A DNA stretch of 64,000 nt from Mycobacterium seoulense (lineage in GTDB: Bacteria > Actinomycetota > Actinomycetes > Mycobacteriales > Mycobacteriaceae): the NCBI RefSeq assembly GCF_010731595.1, contig NZ_AP022582.1:2294001-2358000 (forward strand), read 5' to 3'. The notes under the pieces were generated by a model. The model worked only from the letters and a program-made list of their open reading frames with translations. It was not told where the DNA came from and searched no databases. The number at the start of each line of letters is the position of its first letter. The stretch's first letter is position 1. Position numbers and translations under genes: made by a program. Positions 30,614-41,500 of this stretch are shown here, piece by piece.

Positions 30614-31375
30614 TTACAGGCTCGAAGCCTCGTCCCATCGCGGGGTGAGCACGCCGAGCGCCCCCAGGGCCACCGCCGCGGCGGTCGACGTGCGCAGCAC
30701 CTGGGGACCCAACCGCACCGGCGCCGCCCCGGCCTGGGTCAGCGCGGCGACCTCGTCGGGCGCGATGCCGCCTTCGGGGCCCACGACCAGCAGCAACGCA
30801 TTCGCGCCGCCCACGTCGATGCCCGTCAGCGGATCGATCGCCGACTCGTGCAACGCCAGCACCACCGCTCCGGTGGCCACCTCGTCGCGGATCCGCTGGG
30901 CCAGCTCCGCGGTGGACAGCACGCCGTCGACGGGCGGGATGTGCGCCCGTCGGGATTGCCGGGCCGCCGAACGGGCGACGGCACGCCACCGGCGCAGGCC
31001 CTTGTCCGCGCGGGCACCCTGCCAACTCGCCACGCACCGGGCCGCCTGCCAGGCCAGGAACGCGTCCGCGCCGGCTTCGGTGGCCAGCTCGATGGCCAAC
31101 TCCGAGCGGTCGGACTTCGGCAGCGCCTGGACCACGGTCACCGGCGGCCGGGCGGCCGCGACGCTCCAGCGCTTCAGCACCCGGGCCCGCAGGCCGTCGC
31201 GGCCGGCGTGCTCGACCTCGCAGTGCGCCAGGCCGCCGGCCCCGTCGCCGAGGGCCAGTTGTTCGCCGGGACGGATCCGGCGCACGGTGGCGGCGTGGAA
31301 CCCCTCGTCGCCCTCGAGGACGGCCAGCGAGCCGACATCGGGCAGCGCGTCGACGTAGAACAGGGTCGCGACCAT
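30614..31375 (-). CDS. rsmE: 16S rRNA m3U1498 methyltransferase
   Basis: SPOUT-fold SAM methyltransferase of 253 residues, orthologue of Rv2372c. The SAM knot is visible at [16 protein letters not shown] and [12 protein letters not shown] near the C-terminus. The N-terminal PUA-like part carries FYVDALP. 20 bp after dnaJ2 on the same strand, so likely co-transcribed with hrcA-dnaJ2. Confidence 0.93.
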   Translation of the reverse strand: MVATLFYVDALPDVGSLAVLEGDEGFHAATVRRIRPGEQLALGDGAGGLAHCEVEHAGRDGLRARVLKRWSVAAARPPVTVVQALPKSDRSELAIELATEAGADAFLAWQAARCVASWQGARADKGLRRWRAVARSAARQSRRAHIPPVDGVLSTAELAQRIRDEVATGAVVLALHESAIDPLTGIDVGGANALLLVVGPEGGIAPDEVAALTQAGAAPVRLGPQVLRTSTAAAVALGALGVLTPRWDEASSL

Positions 31376-31395
31376 GTGCGCGCGTTGCTAAGCGA

Positions 31396-32541
31396 CTAGC
31401 GACCGGTGAAGGTTTCGCGCAGCCGGCTGAACAGCCCACCGCCGGCGTGCGTCGAGCGGACCTCGGGCACGTCGCGGCTGCGGCGGGTCTTCAGCTCGCG
31501 CAGCAGTTCGGTGTCGCGGTGGTCCAGCCGGGTGGGCACCAGCACCTCGACGTGGACGTGCAGATCGCCACGGGTGCCCGAGCGCAGGTGCGGCATCCCA
31601 TGGCCGCGCAGGGTGATGACCGAATTCGGTTGCGTGCCGGGCGGAATGGTGACCTCGCTGATGCCGTCCAGGATGGCGTCGATGGTGATGGTGGCGCCCA
31701 GGGCCGCGTCGACCATGGGCACCGACACCGTGCAGTGCAGGTCGTCACCTTCGCGCACGAAGACGTCGTGCGGCTGCTCGTGCACCTCGACGTACAGGTC
31801 GCCGGCCGGCCCACCCCCGGGCCCGACCTCGCCTTGGGCGGCGAGCCGCACCCGCATGCCGTCGCCGACCCCGGCGGGGATCTTGACGCTGATCTCACGG
31901 CGGGCCCGGACCCGGCCGTCGCCCATGCACTGGTGGCAGGGATCGGGGATGACCACACCAACGCCGCGGCAGGTGGGACACGGTCGCGACGTCATCACCT
32001 GACCCAGCAGCGACCGCTGCACCGTCTGTACCTCGCCGCGGCCGCCGCACGTGTCGCACGGGACCGGCACGGAATCACCATTGGTGCCCTTGCCCTGGCA
32101 GCGATCACACAGCACCGCGGTGTCGACGGTGACCTGCTTGGTCACGCCGGTCGCGCACTCTTCGAGGTCGAGACGCATCCGCAGCAGCGAGTCCGAGCCG
32201 GGCCGCACCCGCCCCATGGGACCGCGGGAGGCCGCGCCGCCGCTGAAGCCGCCGCCGAAGAACGCCTCGAACACGTCGCCCAGGCCGCCGAAACCGCCGC
32301 CGAACCCGCCGCCCGCCGCGGCGTTCTCCAGCGGATCGCCACCCAGGTCGACGATGCGCCGCTTCTCGGGGTCGCTCAGCACCTCGTAGGCGACGCTGAT
32401 CTCCTTGAACTTCGCCTGCGCGGCCTCATCCGGGTTGACGTCGGGATGCAATTCGCGCGCCAACTTGCGGTACGCGCGCTTGATCTCCGCGTCGCCGGCG
32501 TTTCTGCTCACGCCGAGCAGCCCGTAATAGTCGCGTGCCAC
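31396..32541 (-). CDS. dnaJ2: Chaperone DnaJ2
   Basis: DnaK co-chaperone, orthologue of Rv2373c. J domain with HPD (LHPDVN), a Gly/Phe-rich linker ([10 protein letters not shown]), four zinc repeats ([32 protein letters not shown]) and a C-terminal substrate-binding domain. 381 residues. Downstream of hrcA by 58 bp. Confidence 0.95.
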   Translation of the reverse strand: MARDYYGLLGVSRNAGDAEIKRAYRKLARELHPDVNPDEAAQAKFKEISVAYEVLSDPEKRRIVDLGGDPLENAAAGGGFGGGFGGLGDVFEAFFGGGFSGGAASRGPMGRVRPGSDSLLRMRLDLEECATGVTKQVTVDTAVLCDRCQGKGTNGDSVPVPCDTCGGRGEVQTVQRSLLGQVMTSRPCPTCRGVGVVIPDPCHQCMGDGRVRARREISVKIPAGVGDGMRVRLAAQGEVGPGGGPAGDLYVEVHEQPHDVFVREGDDLHCTVSVPMVDAALGATITIDAILDGISEVTIPPGTQPNSVITLRGHGMPHLRSGTRGDLHVHVEVLVPTRLDHRDTELLRELKTRRSRDVPEVRSTHAGGGLFSRLRETFTGR

Positions 32542-32599
32542 GCCTGACTCTCCTAAACCTGGTCCTTATCCCGCGCCTGCGCATGCTGCGGGTGCGCGT

Positions 32600-33637
<1,038 letters not shown>

Positions 33638-33666
33638 TCACCTCCCTGCACCGCGCTGACCGGTCC

Positions 33667-33672
33667 ATTTTA
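33667..33672 (-). promoter_or_regulatory. Candidate -10 box of hrcA
   Basis: On the minus strand TAAAAT lies about 36 nt before the hrcA start. No clear -35. An orphan half-CIRCE-like GTGCTAA (plus strand) is at 33686-33692, upstream of the box. Confidence 0.35.
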
Positions 33673-33848
33673 CGGGTCTCGAGTCGTGCTAAGCGTTACC
33701 AGCAGCCGTCCCCCGCCGGCCGGCGGGGCGGTCAGTCGGCGGCGCCCACCGCGATTCGGGCGGCATCGACGCTGGCGGCGCTTCTTCCGACTAGCCTGTC
33801 CAGCATGAACAGGTCCGGTCCTGGCATCGCGTCGCGAAAGATCGGCCC

Positions 33849-34163
33849 ATGATCTTCAAGGGCGTGCGCGACGGCAAGCCGTATCCCGAGCACGGGCTGT
33901 CCTACCGGGACTGGTCCCAGATTCCGCCGCAACAGATCCGGCTCGACGAACTGGTCACCACGACGACGGTGCTCGCGCTGGACCGCCTGCTGTCGGAGGA
34001 CTCCACCTTCTACGGCGACCTGTTCCCGCACGCGGTGCGGTGGAAGGGCGTCACCTATCTCGAGGACGGCCTGCACCGCGCGGTCCGGGCGGCGCTGCGG
34101 AACCGCACCGTGCTGCACGCCCGGGTGTTCGACATGGACATGGCGCCGGGGCCGCCCCGGTAG
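33849..34163 (+). CDS. Conserved hypothetical protein (Rv2375-like)
   Basis: 104 residues, nearly identical by eye to the small gene beside hrcA in M. tuberculosis (Rv2375): YPEHGLSYRDWSQIPPQQIRLDELVTTT and FPHAVRWKGVTYLEDGLHRAVRAAL. Such strong conservation implies a constrained function, but no domain is recognised. No signal or membrane segment. Divergent from hrcA across 217 bp. Confidence 0.85.
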   Translation: MIFKGVRDGKPYPEHGLSYRDWSQIPPQQIRLDELVTTTTVLALDRLLSEDSTFYGDLFPHAVRWKGVTYLEDGLHRAVRAALRNRTVLHARVFDMDMAPGPPR

Positions 34164-34165
34164 CC

Positions 34166-34192
34166 GGTCACGTTTACGCGCTGGCGGGTGTC
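34166..34192 (+). promoter_or_regulatory. Candidate ECF41-type promoter before the CMD gene
   Basis: GGTCACG, 16 nt, then TGTC. This resembles the ECF41 pattern TGTCACA-N16-CGTC, with one mismatch in the -10 and two in the -35. It lies about 50 nt before the CMD start, whose SD is AGGAGG. It would allow the downstream sigma factor to control its own operon. Confidence 0.35.
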
Positions 34193-34241
34193 GACTGAGT
34201 GAGGACGTTAGTTCACACCGCAACCTGCTAGGAGGATCGCC

Positions 34242-34841
34242 ATGTCCCGGTTGCCAGGGGTCTCCGACCGCGACGCCGGCCTGGGGGCCAAGATTGCCTT
34301 CTTCTTCACCAAGCGCAAGCTGGCCCAGATGACCGGTCTGCAAACGGCCGGGATGCTGGAACCGCTGCGGATGTACGCGCACATCCCCCGGCTGCTCAGC
34401 GCCTACGGGCGGCTCGAGCAGGCCGAATCGAAGCTGGACATCCTCAGCCCCCGGCACCGCGCCCTCGCGGAGCTCAAGGCGGCGACGACGGTGCGCTGCG
34501 AGTACTGCATCGACCTCGGTTCACAGATCGCCCGCCAGTGGGGCATCACCGACGAGGAACTGCTCGCCCTGTCCGACTATCGAAACGCCGCGTGCTTCTC
34601 CGTCGTCGACAAGCTGATCCTCGAATACGCCACCGCGATCAGCCGCACCCCCGTCGAGGTCAGCGACGAGCTTTTCGACGCGCTGCGCGCGCATTTCGAC
34701 ACCGCCCAGCTCGTCGGGCTCACCCACGTCATCACGCTGGGCAATCTGCGTGCCCGCTTCAACCTGGCGCTCGGGATCGGCTCGTCCGGCTTCTCCGGCG
34801 ACCGGGTCTGCGCCATCCCCGACGCCGCCGGTGGCACGTGA
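34242..34841 (+). CDS. Carboxymuconolactone decarboxylase (AhpD-like) protein
   Basis: 199-residue CMD-family protein. The redox pair C86-x2-C89 (RCEYC) follows E77, as in AhpD, but the AhpD histidine four residues after the second Cys is absent (Gly). It may therefore be a peroxidase-like or thiol-dependent enzyme with altered chemistry. Strong SD (AGGAGG). Its stop overlaps the start of the sigma factor gene (GTGA). CMD genes are the usual partners of ECF41 sigma factors. Confidence 0.85.
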   Translation: MSRLPGVSDRDAGLGAKIAFFFTKRKLAQMTGLQTAGMLEPLRMYAHIPRLLSAYGRLEQAESKLDILSPRHRALAELKAATTVRCEYCIDLGSQIARQWGITDEELLALSDYRNAACFSVVDKLILEYATAISRTPVEVSDELFDALRAHFDTAQLVGLTHVITLGNLRARFNLALGIGSSGFSGDRVCAIPDAAGGT

Positions 34842-35722
34842 GGGTGGACGCGTCCGTCGCGGCGCGTTTCGAGGCGGCGCGACCGCAGCTGGGCGCGATC
34901 GCCTACCGGATGCTGGGCTCGATCGACGACGCCCAGGACGCCGTGCAGGAAGCGTGGCTGCGCCTGAGCGGGACCGGCTGCGACGGTATCGCCAACCTGG
35001 ACGCCTGGCTGACCACCGTGGTGGCCCGCATCTCGTTGAACATGCTGCGCGACCGCCGCACGCGCGGCCGGACCGTGGCCCTGCCGGATCCGATCGTGGA
35101 GGCCGAGGGCGAGTTCGACCCCGAACAGCGGGCGTTGCTGGCCGACGCGGTCGGGCTGGCGTTGTTCGTGGTGCTGGACACGTTGCCGCCGGAGCAGCGC
35201 CTGGCGTTCGTCCTGCACGACGTCTTCGCCGTGCCCTTCGATCAGATCGCACCCATCGTCGGCCGGACGCCGGAGGCGACCCGCAAGCTGGCCAGCCGCG
35301 CACGCCGGCGCATCGAAGAGGCCGACCCGGCTCCCGACGGTGACATGGTCGCCCAGCGGGAGGCCGTGGACGCCTTCTTCGCGGCGGGCCGAAGCGGCGA
35401 CTTCGACCGCCTGGTAGCGGTGCTCCACCCCGACGTGGTGTTGCGCGGCGACTTCGGGCTCGGCACCCCCGGTTTCCGCACCGAGGGCGCGTCCGCCGTG
35501 GCGAAGCTGGCCCGCGGCTACGCGGGCCCGGACCGCGAGGTGCGCGCCGCGACCGTCAACGGTGCCGCGGGTGCGGTGATCTTCGCCGCCGGCCGCGCGA
35601 CGGCGATCATGGGCTTCGTCGTGCGCGACGGCCTGATCGCCTCGATCGACGTGCTGGCCGACCCCGTACGCGTCGCTCGCGTCGCCCGATCAGGCCCGCG
35701 CGAGCCGCGCGCCGATCACTGA
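34838..35722 (+). CDS. ECF sigma factor with C-terminal SnoaL-like domain (SigJ/ECF41-like)
   Basis: 294-residue sigma factor. Sigma2 ([22 protein letters not shown]), sigma4 ([28 protein letters not shown]) and a fused SnoaL-like domain (about 185-290, beginning [20 protein letters not shown]). In ECF41 the fused domain regulates activity without an anti-sigma factor. GTG 34838 overlaps the CMD stop. The C-terminal signature motifs of classical ECF41 are not obvious, so a neighbouring group is possible. Its last codons overlap the convergent cfp2 stop by 7 bp. Confidence 0.82.
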   Translation: MRVDASVAARFEAARPQLGAIAYRMLGSIDDAQDAVQEAWLRLSGTGCDGIANLDAWLTTVVARISLNMLRDRRTRGRTVALPDPIVEAEGEFDPEQRALLADAVGLALFVVLDTLPPEQRLAFVLHDVFAVPFDQIAPIVGRTPEATRKLASRARRRIEEADPAPDGDMVAQREAVDAFFAAGRSGDFDRLVAVLHPDVVLRGDFGLGTPGFRTEGASAVAKLARGYAGPDREVRAATVNGAAGAVIFAAGRATAIMGFVVRDGLIASIDVLADPVRVARVARSGPREPRADH

Positions 35723-36213
35723 CCGGCGGCCTGCAGCAGCTCCATCGCCGACGCCCGCGACAGCACCCAGCCGCCCTGGTTGACGAACGTGACGCTCTGG
35801 GTGACCGGCGACGTCAGCTTCGGGCCGGAGACCGCGACGTCGGCGGTCGCCGAACCGGCCGCGGCCGGCTGGATGTTCGTGACGTCGAACGACAGGGGCA
35901 GGTCGCCGTTCTTGGCCGCCTTCTGCAGCTTCTTGTCGGCGACGTGCGCCTCGATCCCGCTGATGCCACCCTGCACCAGGTTGCTCTTGCTGGCGAAGGA
36001 GACGCTCGGGTCGGCCAGGCTGTTCAGCACGCCGGTCAGCTGGTCGGCGGTCGGGACGTCGGCGGCCAGGGCCGGATCCTGCGGCAACGGCGCGCCGAAC
36101 GCGGCGAGCCGCACCTGATCCACGGGCGCCGCGCTGGAGGCCACGCCGGCGGCGGCGCCTCCGATGACGGCGAAGGCCGCTGCGCTGGTGGCAAGCAACT
36201 TAACGGTTTTCAT
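35716..36213 (-). CDS. cfp2: Low-molecular-weight antigen MTB12/Cfp2
   Basis: 165-residue secreted protein, orthologue of Rv2376c. A signal peptide at about 1-33 is followed by FGAPLPQDP and the conserved [13 protein letters not shown] and [24 protein letters not shown]. It was characterised as a culture-filtrate antigen in M. tuberculosis; biochemical role unknown. ATG 36213 has GAAGGGGG about 5 nt upstream. A paralogue lies directly upstream on the same strand. Confidence 0.92.
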   Translation of the reverse strand: MKTVKLLATSAAAFAVIGGAAAGVASSAAPVDQVRLAAFGAPLPQDPALAADVPTADQLTGVLNSLADPSVSFASKSNLVQGGISGIEAHVADKKLQKAAKNGDLPLSFDVTNIQPAAAGSATADVAVSGPKLTSPVTQSVTFVNQGGWVLSRASAMELLQAAGQ

Positions 36214-36310
36214 GGTTCCCCCTTCGACGGGCACGACTCTGAACGGATCCACACATCTGGCGTGGTCCCAGCGCGCCTGCTCCTGCTGTTGTTTCGCATC
36301 GCGGCACGGC

Positions 36311-36321
36311 CACGTTACGGC
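36311..36321 (-). repeat. Conserved upstream element of cfp2
   Basis: CACGTTACGGC (plus strand), 98 nt before the cfp2 start. The same 11-mer recurs before the paralogue at 37047-37057. On the minus strand it reads GCCGTAACGTG, which resembles half of an MtrA-type GTAACG site. Role inferred only from recurrence. Confidence 0.35.
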
Positions 36322-36388
36322 CGGGCCCTATGAAGACAACATGCACAACCTGTGCGCAGACTGTGTGGCCGCCCAGAATACCGGCTGC

Positions 36389-36916
36389 CTAGTTCGTCGC
36401 GGTCGCGGCCTGGATCAGGGCGATCGCGGCGTCGTGCTGCAGGACCCAGTTGCCGCCTTGGTTGACGAACACCAGGTGCTTTTGCACCGGCCCGGCGAAC
36501 TTCGGACCCGAGATGGCCACGTCGGCCTGGGCCATGTTCGGGCCGGCCGGCGCGATGTTCGTCACGGCGAAGGTCTCCGGAAAGTTCCCGTTGCGGTAGG
36601 CCTTTCGCAGGTCGTGGTCGGCGACGTGGCCCTCGTCGGGGCTGATGCCGTTCTCGACGAGATTGTTCTTGGTCGTGTACGAGACACCCGGATTGGTGGC
36701 CTGGTCGCACAGGGTCGACAGCTGTTCGGCGGTCGGCAGGGCTCCCGGGGCCGGCGGCGGCGGTGGCGGGTCCTGCGGTAACGGCGCGCCGAGCGCGGCC
36801 AGCTGCACCTGGTCCATCGGTGCTGCGACGAAAACGCCACCGGCGGCTCCCCCTACGACGGCGAACGCCGCCACGCCGGTGGCAAGTGTCTTCACGGTCT
36901 TCATGACTTCTTTCAC
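36389..36916 (-). CDS. Cfp2/MTB12 paralogue
   Basis: 175-residue secreted paralogue of the downstream cfp2. The GTG start at 36916 has the same spacing to GAAGGGGGAACC as cfp2, which decides the start over ATG 36904. It keeps the signal peptide, [23 protein letters not shown] and LVFVNQGGNWVLQHDAAIALIQAA. It differs by a Pro-rich insert (PPPPPPAPG) and one Cys. It looks like an old tandem duplication. Function unknown; probable antigen by homology. Confidence 0.85.
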   Translation of the reverse strand: MKEVMKTVKTLATGVAAFAVVGGAAGGVFVAAPMDQVQLAALGAPLPQDPPPPPPAPGALPTAEQLSTLCDQATNPGVSYTTKNNLVENGISPDEGHVADHDLRKAYRNGNFPETFAVTNIAPAGPNMAQADVAISGPKFAGPVQKHLVFVNQGGNWVLQHDAAIALIQAATATN

Positions 36917-37046
36917 GGTTCCCCCTTCGACACGCCTGCACCGCGGCGGGATCCCAGTGATCTTGTCCCCCACCCGGTTCCGCGTGAGCACGGTGTAGTT
37001 GGTGTAAGTGTGCCCGGTACGGCCGGCATTTGTGTCTCGGGTCGGT

Positions 37047-37057
37047 CACGTTACGGC
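37047..37057 (-). repeat. Conserved upstream element of the cfp2 paralogue
   Basis: CACGTTACGGC, 131 nt before the paralogue's GTG start, identical to the element before cfp2. On the minus strand it is preceded by GTAGCG at an 11-nt period (GTAGCG-N5-GTAACG), a loose direct repeat. Confidence 0.35.
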
Positions 37058-37084
37058 GACGCTACGGGGTGCGGCGACCTCGCG

Positions 37085-37303
37085 TCAGCCTCGTCGCTTG
37101 ATCGATTCCTGGAGACTCTTCGGCCGGATGTCGGTCCAATTCTGTTCCACATACTCCAGGCATTCGGCGCGGCTCGCTTCGCCGAATGCCACCCGCCAGC
37201 CCGCCGGCCTGTCGGCGAAGCTCGGCCACAGGCTGTGCTGCTCCTCGTCGTTGACGAGGACAACGAACGTGCCGTTGTCGTCATCGAAGGGGTTGATGCT
37301 CAT
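37085..37303 (-). CDS. mbtH: MbtH-like protein
   Basis: 72-residue chaperone and activator of NRPS adenylation domains. It has the family signature [15 protein letters not shown] and [20 protein letters not shown] with the conserved Trp residues. Its start overlaps mbtG by 23 bp. Last gene of the mbtB-mbtH run. Confidence 0.96.
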   Translation of the reverse strand: MSINPFDDDNGTFVVLVNDEEQHSLWPSFADRPAGWRVAFGEASRAECLEYVEQNWTDIRPKSLQESIKRRG

Positions 37304-38576
37304 CGCGTCTCCTTGTCGTGTGCTTGGCCGGGCCGGCTAAGCCCCCCGTAGAACCCAATACCCGGTCTGACAACAATCCCAAGCAACTGAGGTTGGGGAA
37401 TCCGGGCCCCTGCGTCAACCCGGACAGGTTGGGCAGGAACAGCTTCGGTGCGACGCCACAGACGGCCAGGTCATAGCCGATCGCCTCCTGCAGGCTATCC
37501 GCGGTCAACGGTCCGCCCAGGCCGAGCTCCAACAGATCCAGCACGTCCTGGCCGAACAACGACGTGAACCACAGTGCGTCGGCACCGGAGCCGTCGATGA
37601 CCAGATCGAAACCGTGCACCGTCTCGAGGTTCTCGCTGCCCCGGTTGGTGGACAGCGTCAACCGGATCTGCCCGTCCCGGCCGACGGCGTGGGCCACCCG
37701 GCCACGCAAGTGGCGGATGCGGTCGTCGGCCAGCAGGGCCTCCTGCACGTTCGCCGAGAACACCCCGCGGTCGGTGCGGGCCAGCGCGTCGCGACGCTCG
37801 GCCAGCGTCAGCGCGGTCCAGTCGGTGGGGTCGGAGAACAGCGAGTTCTCGAAGAAGCTCTCCCCGCGAGTGAACAGCGTCACCTGCGGCGAGATGACGG
37901 TGATGGTCGAAACCCGGTGCCGGAACAGCTCGTTGAGCATCGACGCGGCCGTCTCGCCGCCGCCGATCACCGCCACCCGCTCGGCGCTGATCCGGTCGTG
38001 ACCCGCGGCGCGGTCCCAGAATTGGGCGATCGACAGCATGCGCGGGTTGCCGGGCAGCAACGACTTCTCGGCCTGGCCGGGCCCGGTGATCATCAGGGCG
38101 TCCGCGTGCACGGTGGCTTCGTGGGTGTGCAGCGCCCACTGGTCGCCGCTGACGGCCAGCCGTTCCACCTGGCCGTGCACCACGTCGAGGCCGATCTGGT
38201 CGGCGACCCAGCCCAGGTATTGACTCCACTTGCGATGGGTCGGCGCCGGCCGGCCGCGGTCGATCCATTCGGCGAACGACGCCGTGGCGATCAGATAGGA
38301 CTGCCAGCTGTAGCGGGTCATCCGCTCGTCGAGTTCGGCGTTGCGGCGGGGCACCAGCGCGGAGCGGTACGGGAAGCCCACATCCTTTTCCGGGCTGGTG
38401 CCCAGCCGGTGCGCACCGTCGGTCCAACCGCCGCTGGCCTGCCAGTTGGCCGCGACACCGATCCGCTCGACCGCGATCACCTCGGGGGCGTCGACGCCCA
38501 TGTCGCGCAGCACGGACGCCTTCGCCGCGACGGCTACCGCCTTGGCTCCCGCGCCCAGGATCGCAAGCGTACTCAT
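37281..38576 (-). CDS. mbtG: Lysine N6-hydroxylase
   Basis: FAD/NADPH monooxygenase that forms the hydroxamate nitrogen of mycobactin lysines. 431 residues, the same length as M. tuberculosis MbtG. The FAD loop is [15 protein letters not shown], the NADPH loop [15 protein letters not shown] 38576 overlaps the mbtF stop (ATGA), hence translational coupling. Confidence 0.94.
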   Translation of the reverse strand: MSTLAILGAGAKAVAVAAKASVLRDMGVDAPEVIAVERIGVAANWQASGGWTDGAHRLGTSPEKDVGFPYRSALVPRRNAELDERMTRYSWQSYLIATASFAEWIDRGRPAPTHRKWSQYLGWVADQIGLDVVHGQVERLAVSGDQWALHTHEATVHADALMITGPGQAEKSLLPGNPRMLSIAQFWDRAAGHDRISAERVAVIGGGETAASMLNELFRHRVSTITVISPQVTLFTRGESFFENSLFSDPTDWTALTLAERRDALARTDRGVFSANVQEALLADDRIRHLRGRVAHAVGRDGQIRLTLSTNRGSENLETVHGFDLVIDGSGADALWFTSLFGQDVLDLLELGLGGPLTADSLQEAIGYDLAVCGVAPKLFLPNLSGLTQGPGFPNLSCLGLLSDRVLGSTGGLAGPAKHTTRRRDEHQPLR

Positions 38577-41500
38577 GTCACCGTCTCCCGCAGCGATTCC
38601 ATCCAAAGACGTTGCAGCTCGGCAACATCGGCGTCGCCGAGAATGTCGGGCAGCGCGCGCCACTGCGCGGCCAGCACCCGTTGCCCGTCAAACGTGAGCA
38701 TGGCCGCCACGATGGTGAGCTCGTGACGGACCGCCAGATCGGGTTCCGGCTGCGGCGACACCCCGGCCAGCAGCTCGCGCTCCAGCCGCACCACGGTGCC
38801 GCCGCCGGTGTGGGCGGCGCCGAGGTAGTTCAACAGCAGTTGCGGGCCGGGCAACGGGGCGAGGCGTTCGGCGGTGTCGGCCCGCAGGTAGCGCAGCAGC
38901 CCGTAGTCCAGTCCGTCCCCGGGAATGGCCGCCAGCTGCTCCCCCACCTCTCGCGGATCGGCCGACGTCACCCGCATCGGGTAGATGGAACTGAGCAGCC
39001 CGACGGTGTCGCCGGTGTCGATGGTGTGCGCGCTCGGGGCGTCGACGAGACCGTCGGCGCGCCCGTGGGTCTCGAGCGCCAGCAGGGGCGGCGGCGTCGC
39101 CTGGTTGCGCGATCGCCGCCAACGCGTCACCGTCGCCGCGGTGGCGGCGATCAACAGGTGCGGCAATGGCAGGCCCGACTCCAGCAGCCGGCGGGTGGTG
39201 TCCGCGTCGGCGGCGACCAGACGGACGTCCAGATCGCGGGCCCGGTCGCGGCGCGGATCGAGGCGGCGGGCGCCGATGTCGGGATCGTCACCGACGTGCT
39301 GGCCGGCCCAGAATTGCACCGTGTCGAGCCGGTGTGCGCGTTCGACGAGCGCGGCGGCCCAGCGCCGGTAGCTGGTGTGCTCCCGCGCGGGTGCGGGCGG
39401 CCGGCCCGCCGCCAAAGCCCTTAGGGCGGCATCCAATTCGCCCAGAACCACCCGCCACGAGGCAGGATCCATCGCCAGCACATGGGCAGCCAGCAGCAGC
39501 ACGCTCTGCCCGGCCGGGGGGCGAAGCCACACCGCGGCCAGGAGTGCACCCCGTTCCGGGTCGAGGCGGTCGACGGCCCGTGCGACGTGTCCGGGGATCA
39601 CGGCTCGCACGTCGTCGGACACCTCGACTTCGATGAGGTGGGCGCCGGCGGCCCCGGCCGGGACAAGGGTCATGGTCGCGCGGTCCAGGCGGGCGCGCAG
39701 CACCTCGTGCCCGGCCACGATGCCCGCCAGCGCGGTGTCCAATTGCGCGCGGGTGACGCCGTCGGGCAGCCGGATGGCCTCGGTCTGCGCCAGCCGGCGT
39801 GGCTCGCCGTATTCGTAGAGCCAGCGGCCGTTGGGCAGCACCGGCATGGGCGCGGTGCCGCCCTCGGCATCGCTGGTGCCGAAAACGGTTTCGGAATCGA
39901 TCGCCGCGGCCAGCTCGCGGATGTTGGCGCACTCGAGGATCAGCCTGGCGCGCAGGGCGATCCCCCGGGCGCGGGCCGCCTGCACCACCGTCAGGGCCAT
40001 GATGCTGTCCAGACCCAGCTGCAGGAAATCCGCGGCCACGTCGACCCGTGGCTGGTGCAGCAGTTCCGAAAGCAGCTCGGCCAGTGCGGCTTCGGTGGGC
40101 GTCTCGGGCTGGGCCTCGGCGGAAACCGCCTCGTCGGCGTCGAGGGCGCTCAGGGCGGCTTCGTCCAGTTTGCCGTTGACCGTCAGCGGGATTTCGTCGA
40201 CCGCGACGATGCGCTGCGGAATCATGTAGCGCGGCAACCGGGAGCCGAGCATGCCGCGTAACTCGGTCGGCGAAGGTGGGCGAGGCGCCGCGCCGGAAAT
40301 GACGACATACGCGGTCAGCCGCGCGACGCCGTGCCGCCGGCGCACCAGCACGCCCGCATGCTGGACGGCGGGATGCGATTCGAGCGCGGCCGCGATCTCG
40401 CCCGGCTCGACGCGGTAGCCGCGGATCTTCACCTGCGCGTCGGCGCGGCCCACGTACTGCAACGCGCCGTCGGGCCCGCGACGCACCAAATCGCCGGTGC
40501 GGTACATGCGTTCGCCGGCCGCGAACGGATCGGCCACGAATCGCCGGGCGGTTTCGGCGGGCCGGCCGAGGTAGCCGCGCGCCAGCTGGGCACCGCCCAG
40601 GTAGAGCTCGCCGGTCGCCCCGCGGGGCACCGGGCGCAGCGCCGAGTCCAGCACGTAACCGCGGGTGTGCAGGGTCGGCCGCCCGATCGCGGGCTCGTCG
40701 TGCTCCGCGATGGCGGCGACGACCGCCTCGACGGTGGTTTCGGTGGGGCCGTAGCAGTTGTGGGCCGCCATGCCCGTGCGCGCGCACTCGGCGCGGATGG
40801 AATTCCAGGCGGTCTTGCCCAGCGCTTCCCCACCGAGGGCGAGGACGGCCAGCGGAACGGTGGTGAGCAAACCGCATGCCGCCAGTTGGGCAAACATCGA
40901 CGGGGTGGTGTCGATCATGTCGATGTCGTGTTCGGCGATCGCCGCGACCAGCGCCTCGGCGTCGGTCTGGGTGTGCTCGTCCACGACGTGCACGCCGTGC
41001 CCGTCGAGTAGGGCGACCAGCGGCTGCCAGGCGGCGTCGAACGCGAACGACCACGCATGTGCGATGCGCAGCGGCCGGCCGAGCCGGGCGGCCGCCGGCC
41101 GCAACACGTTGTCCAGGTGATCGTCGGCGTAGGCGGCCACCGCCGCGTGAGTCCCGATGACGCCCTTGGGTTCTCCGGTGGTGCCCGAGGTGAAGATGAC
41201 GTACGCGGCCTGCCCGGCCGACACCGCGACCGCGCGGAAATCGGCGCCGGGTGGTCCGCCGGACGAGAGCCACTCGTCGTCGATCACGATGGACGCGCCG
41301 GACTGGCGCAGGATCGATGCCACCCGTTCGGGGGGTGTCCCCGGCTCCATCGGCACGCACACACCGCCGGCTTTGAGCACGGCGAGCGTCGCGACGATGT
41401 ATTGCGGGCCACGGAAAAGCCGGATGGCGACCGGGGTTTCGGTCCGCACCCCGCGATCGGCGAGGCGGGCGGCCAGGCCGTCGGCGAGGGCGTCCAGTTC

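Noticed and set aside
33680..33700. CIRCE element before hrcA
   Set aside because: Only one half-like GTGCTAA; no matching TTAGCACTC partner at the 9-nt spacing.
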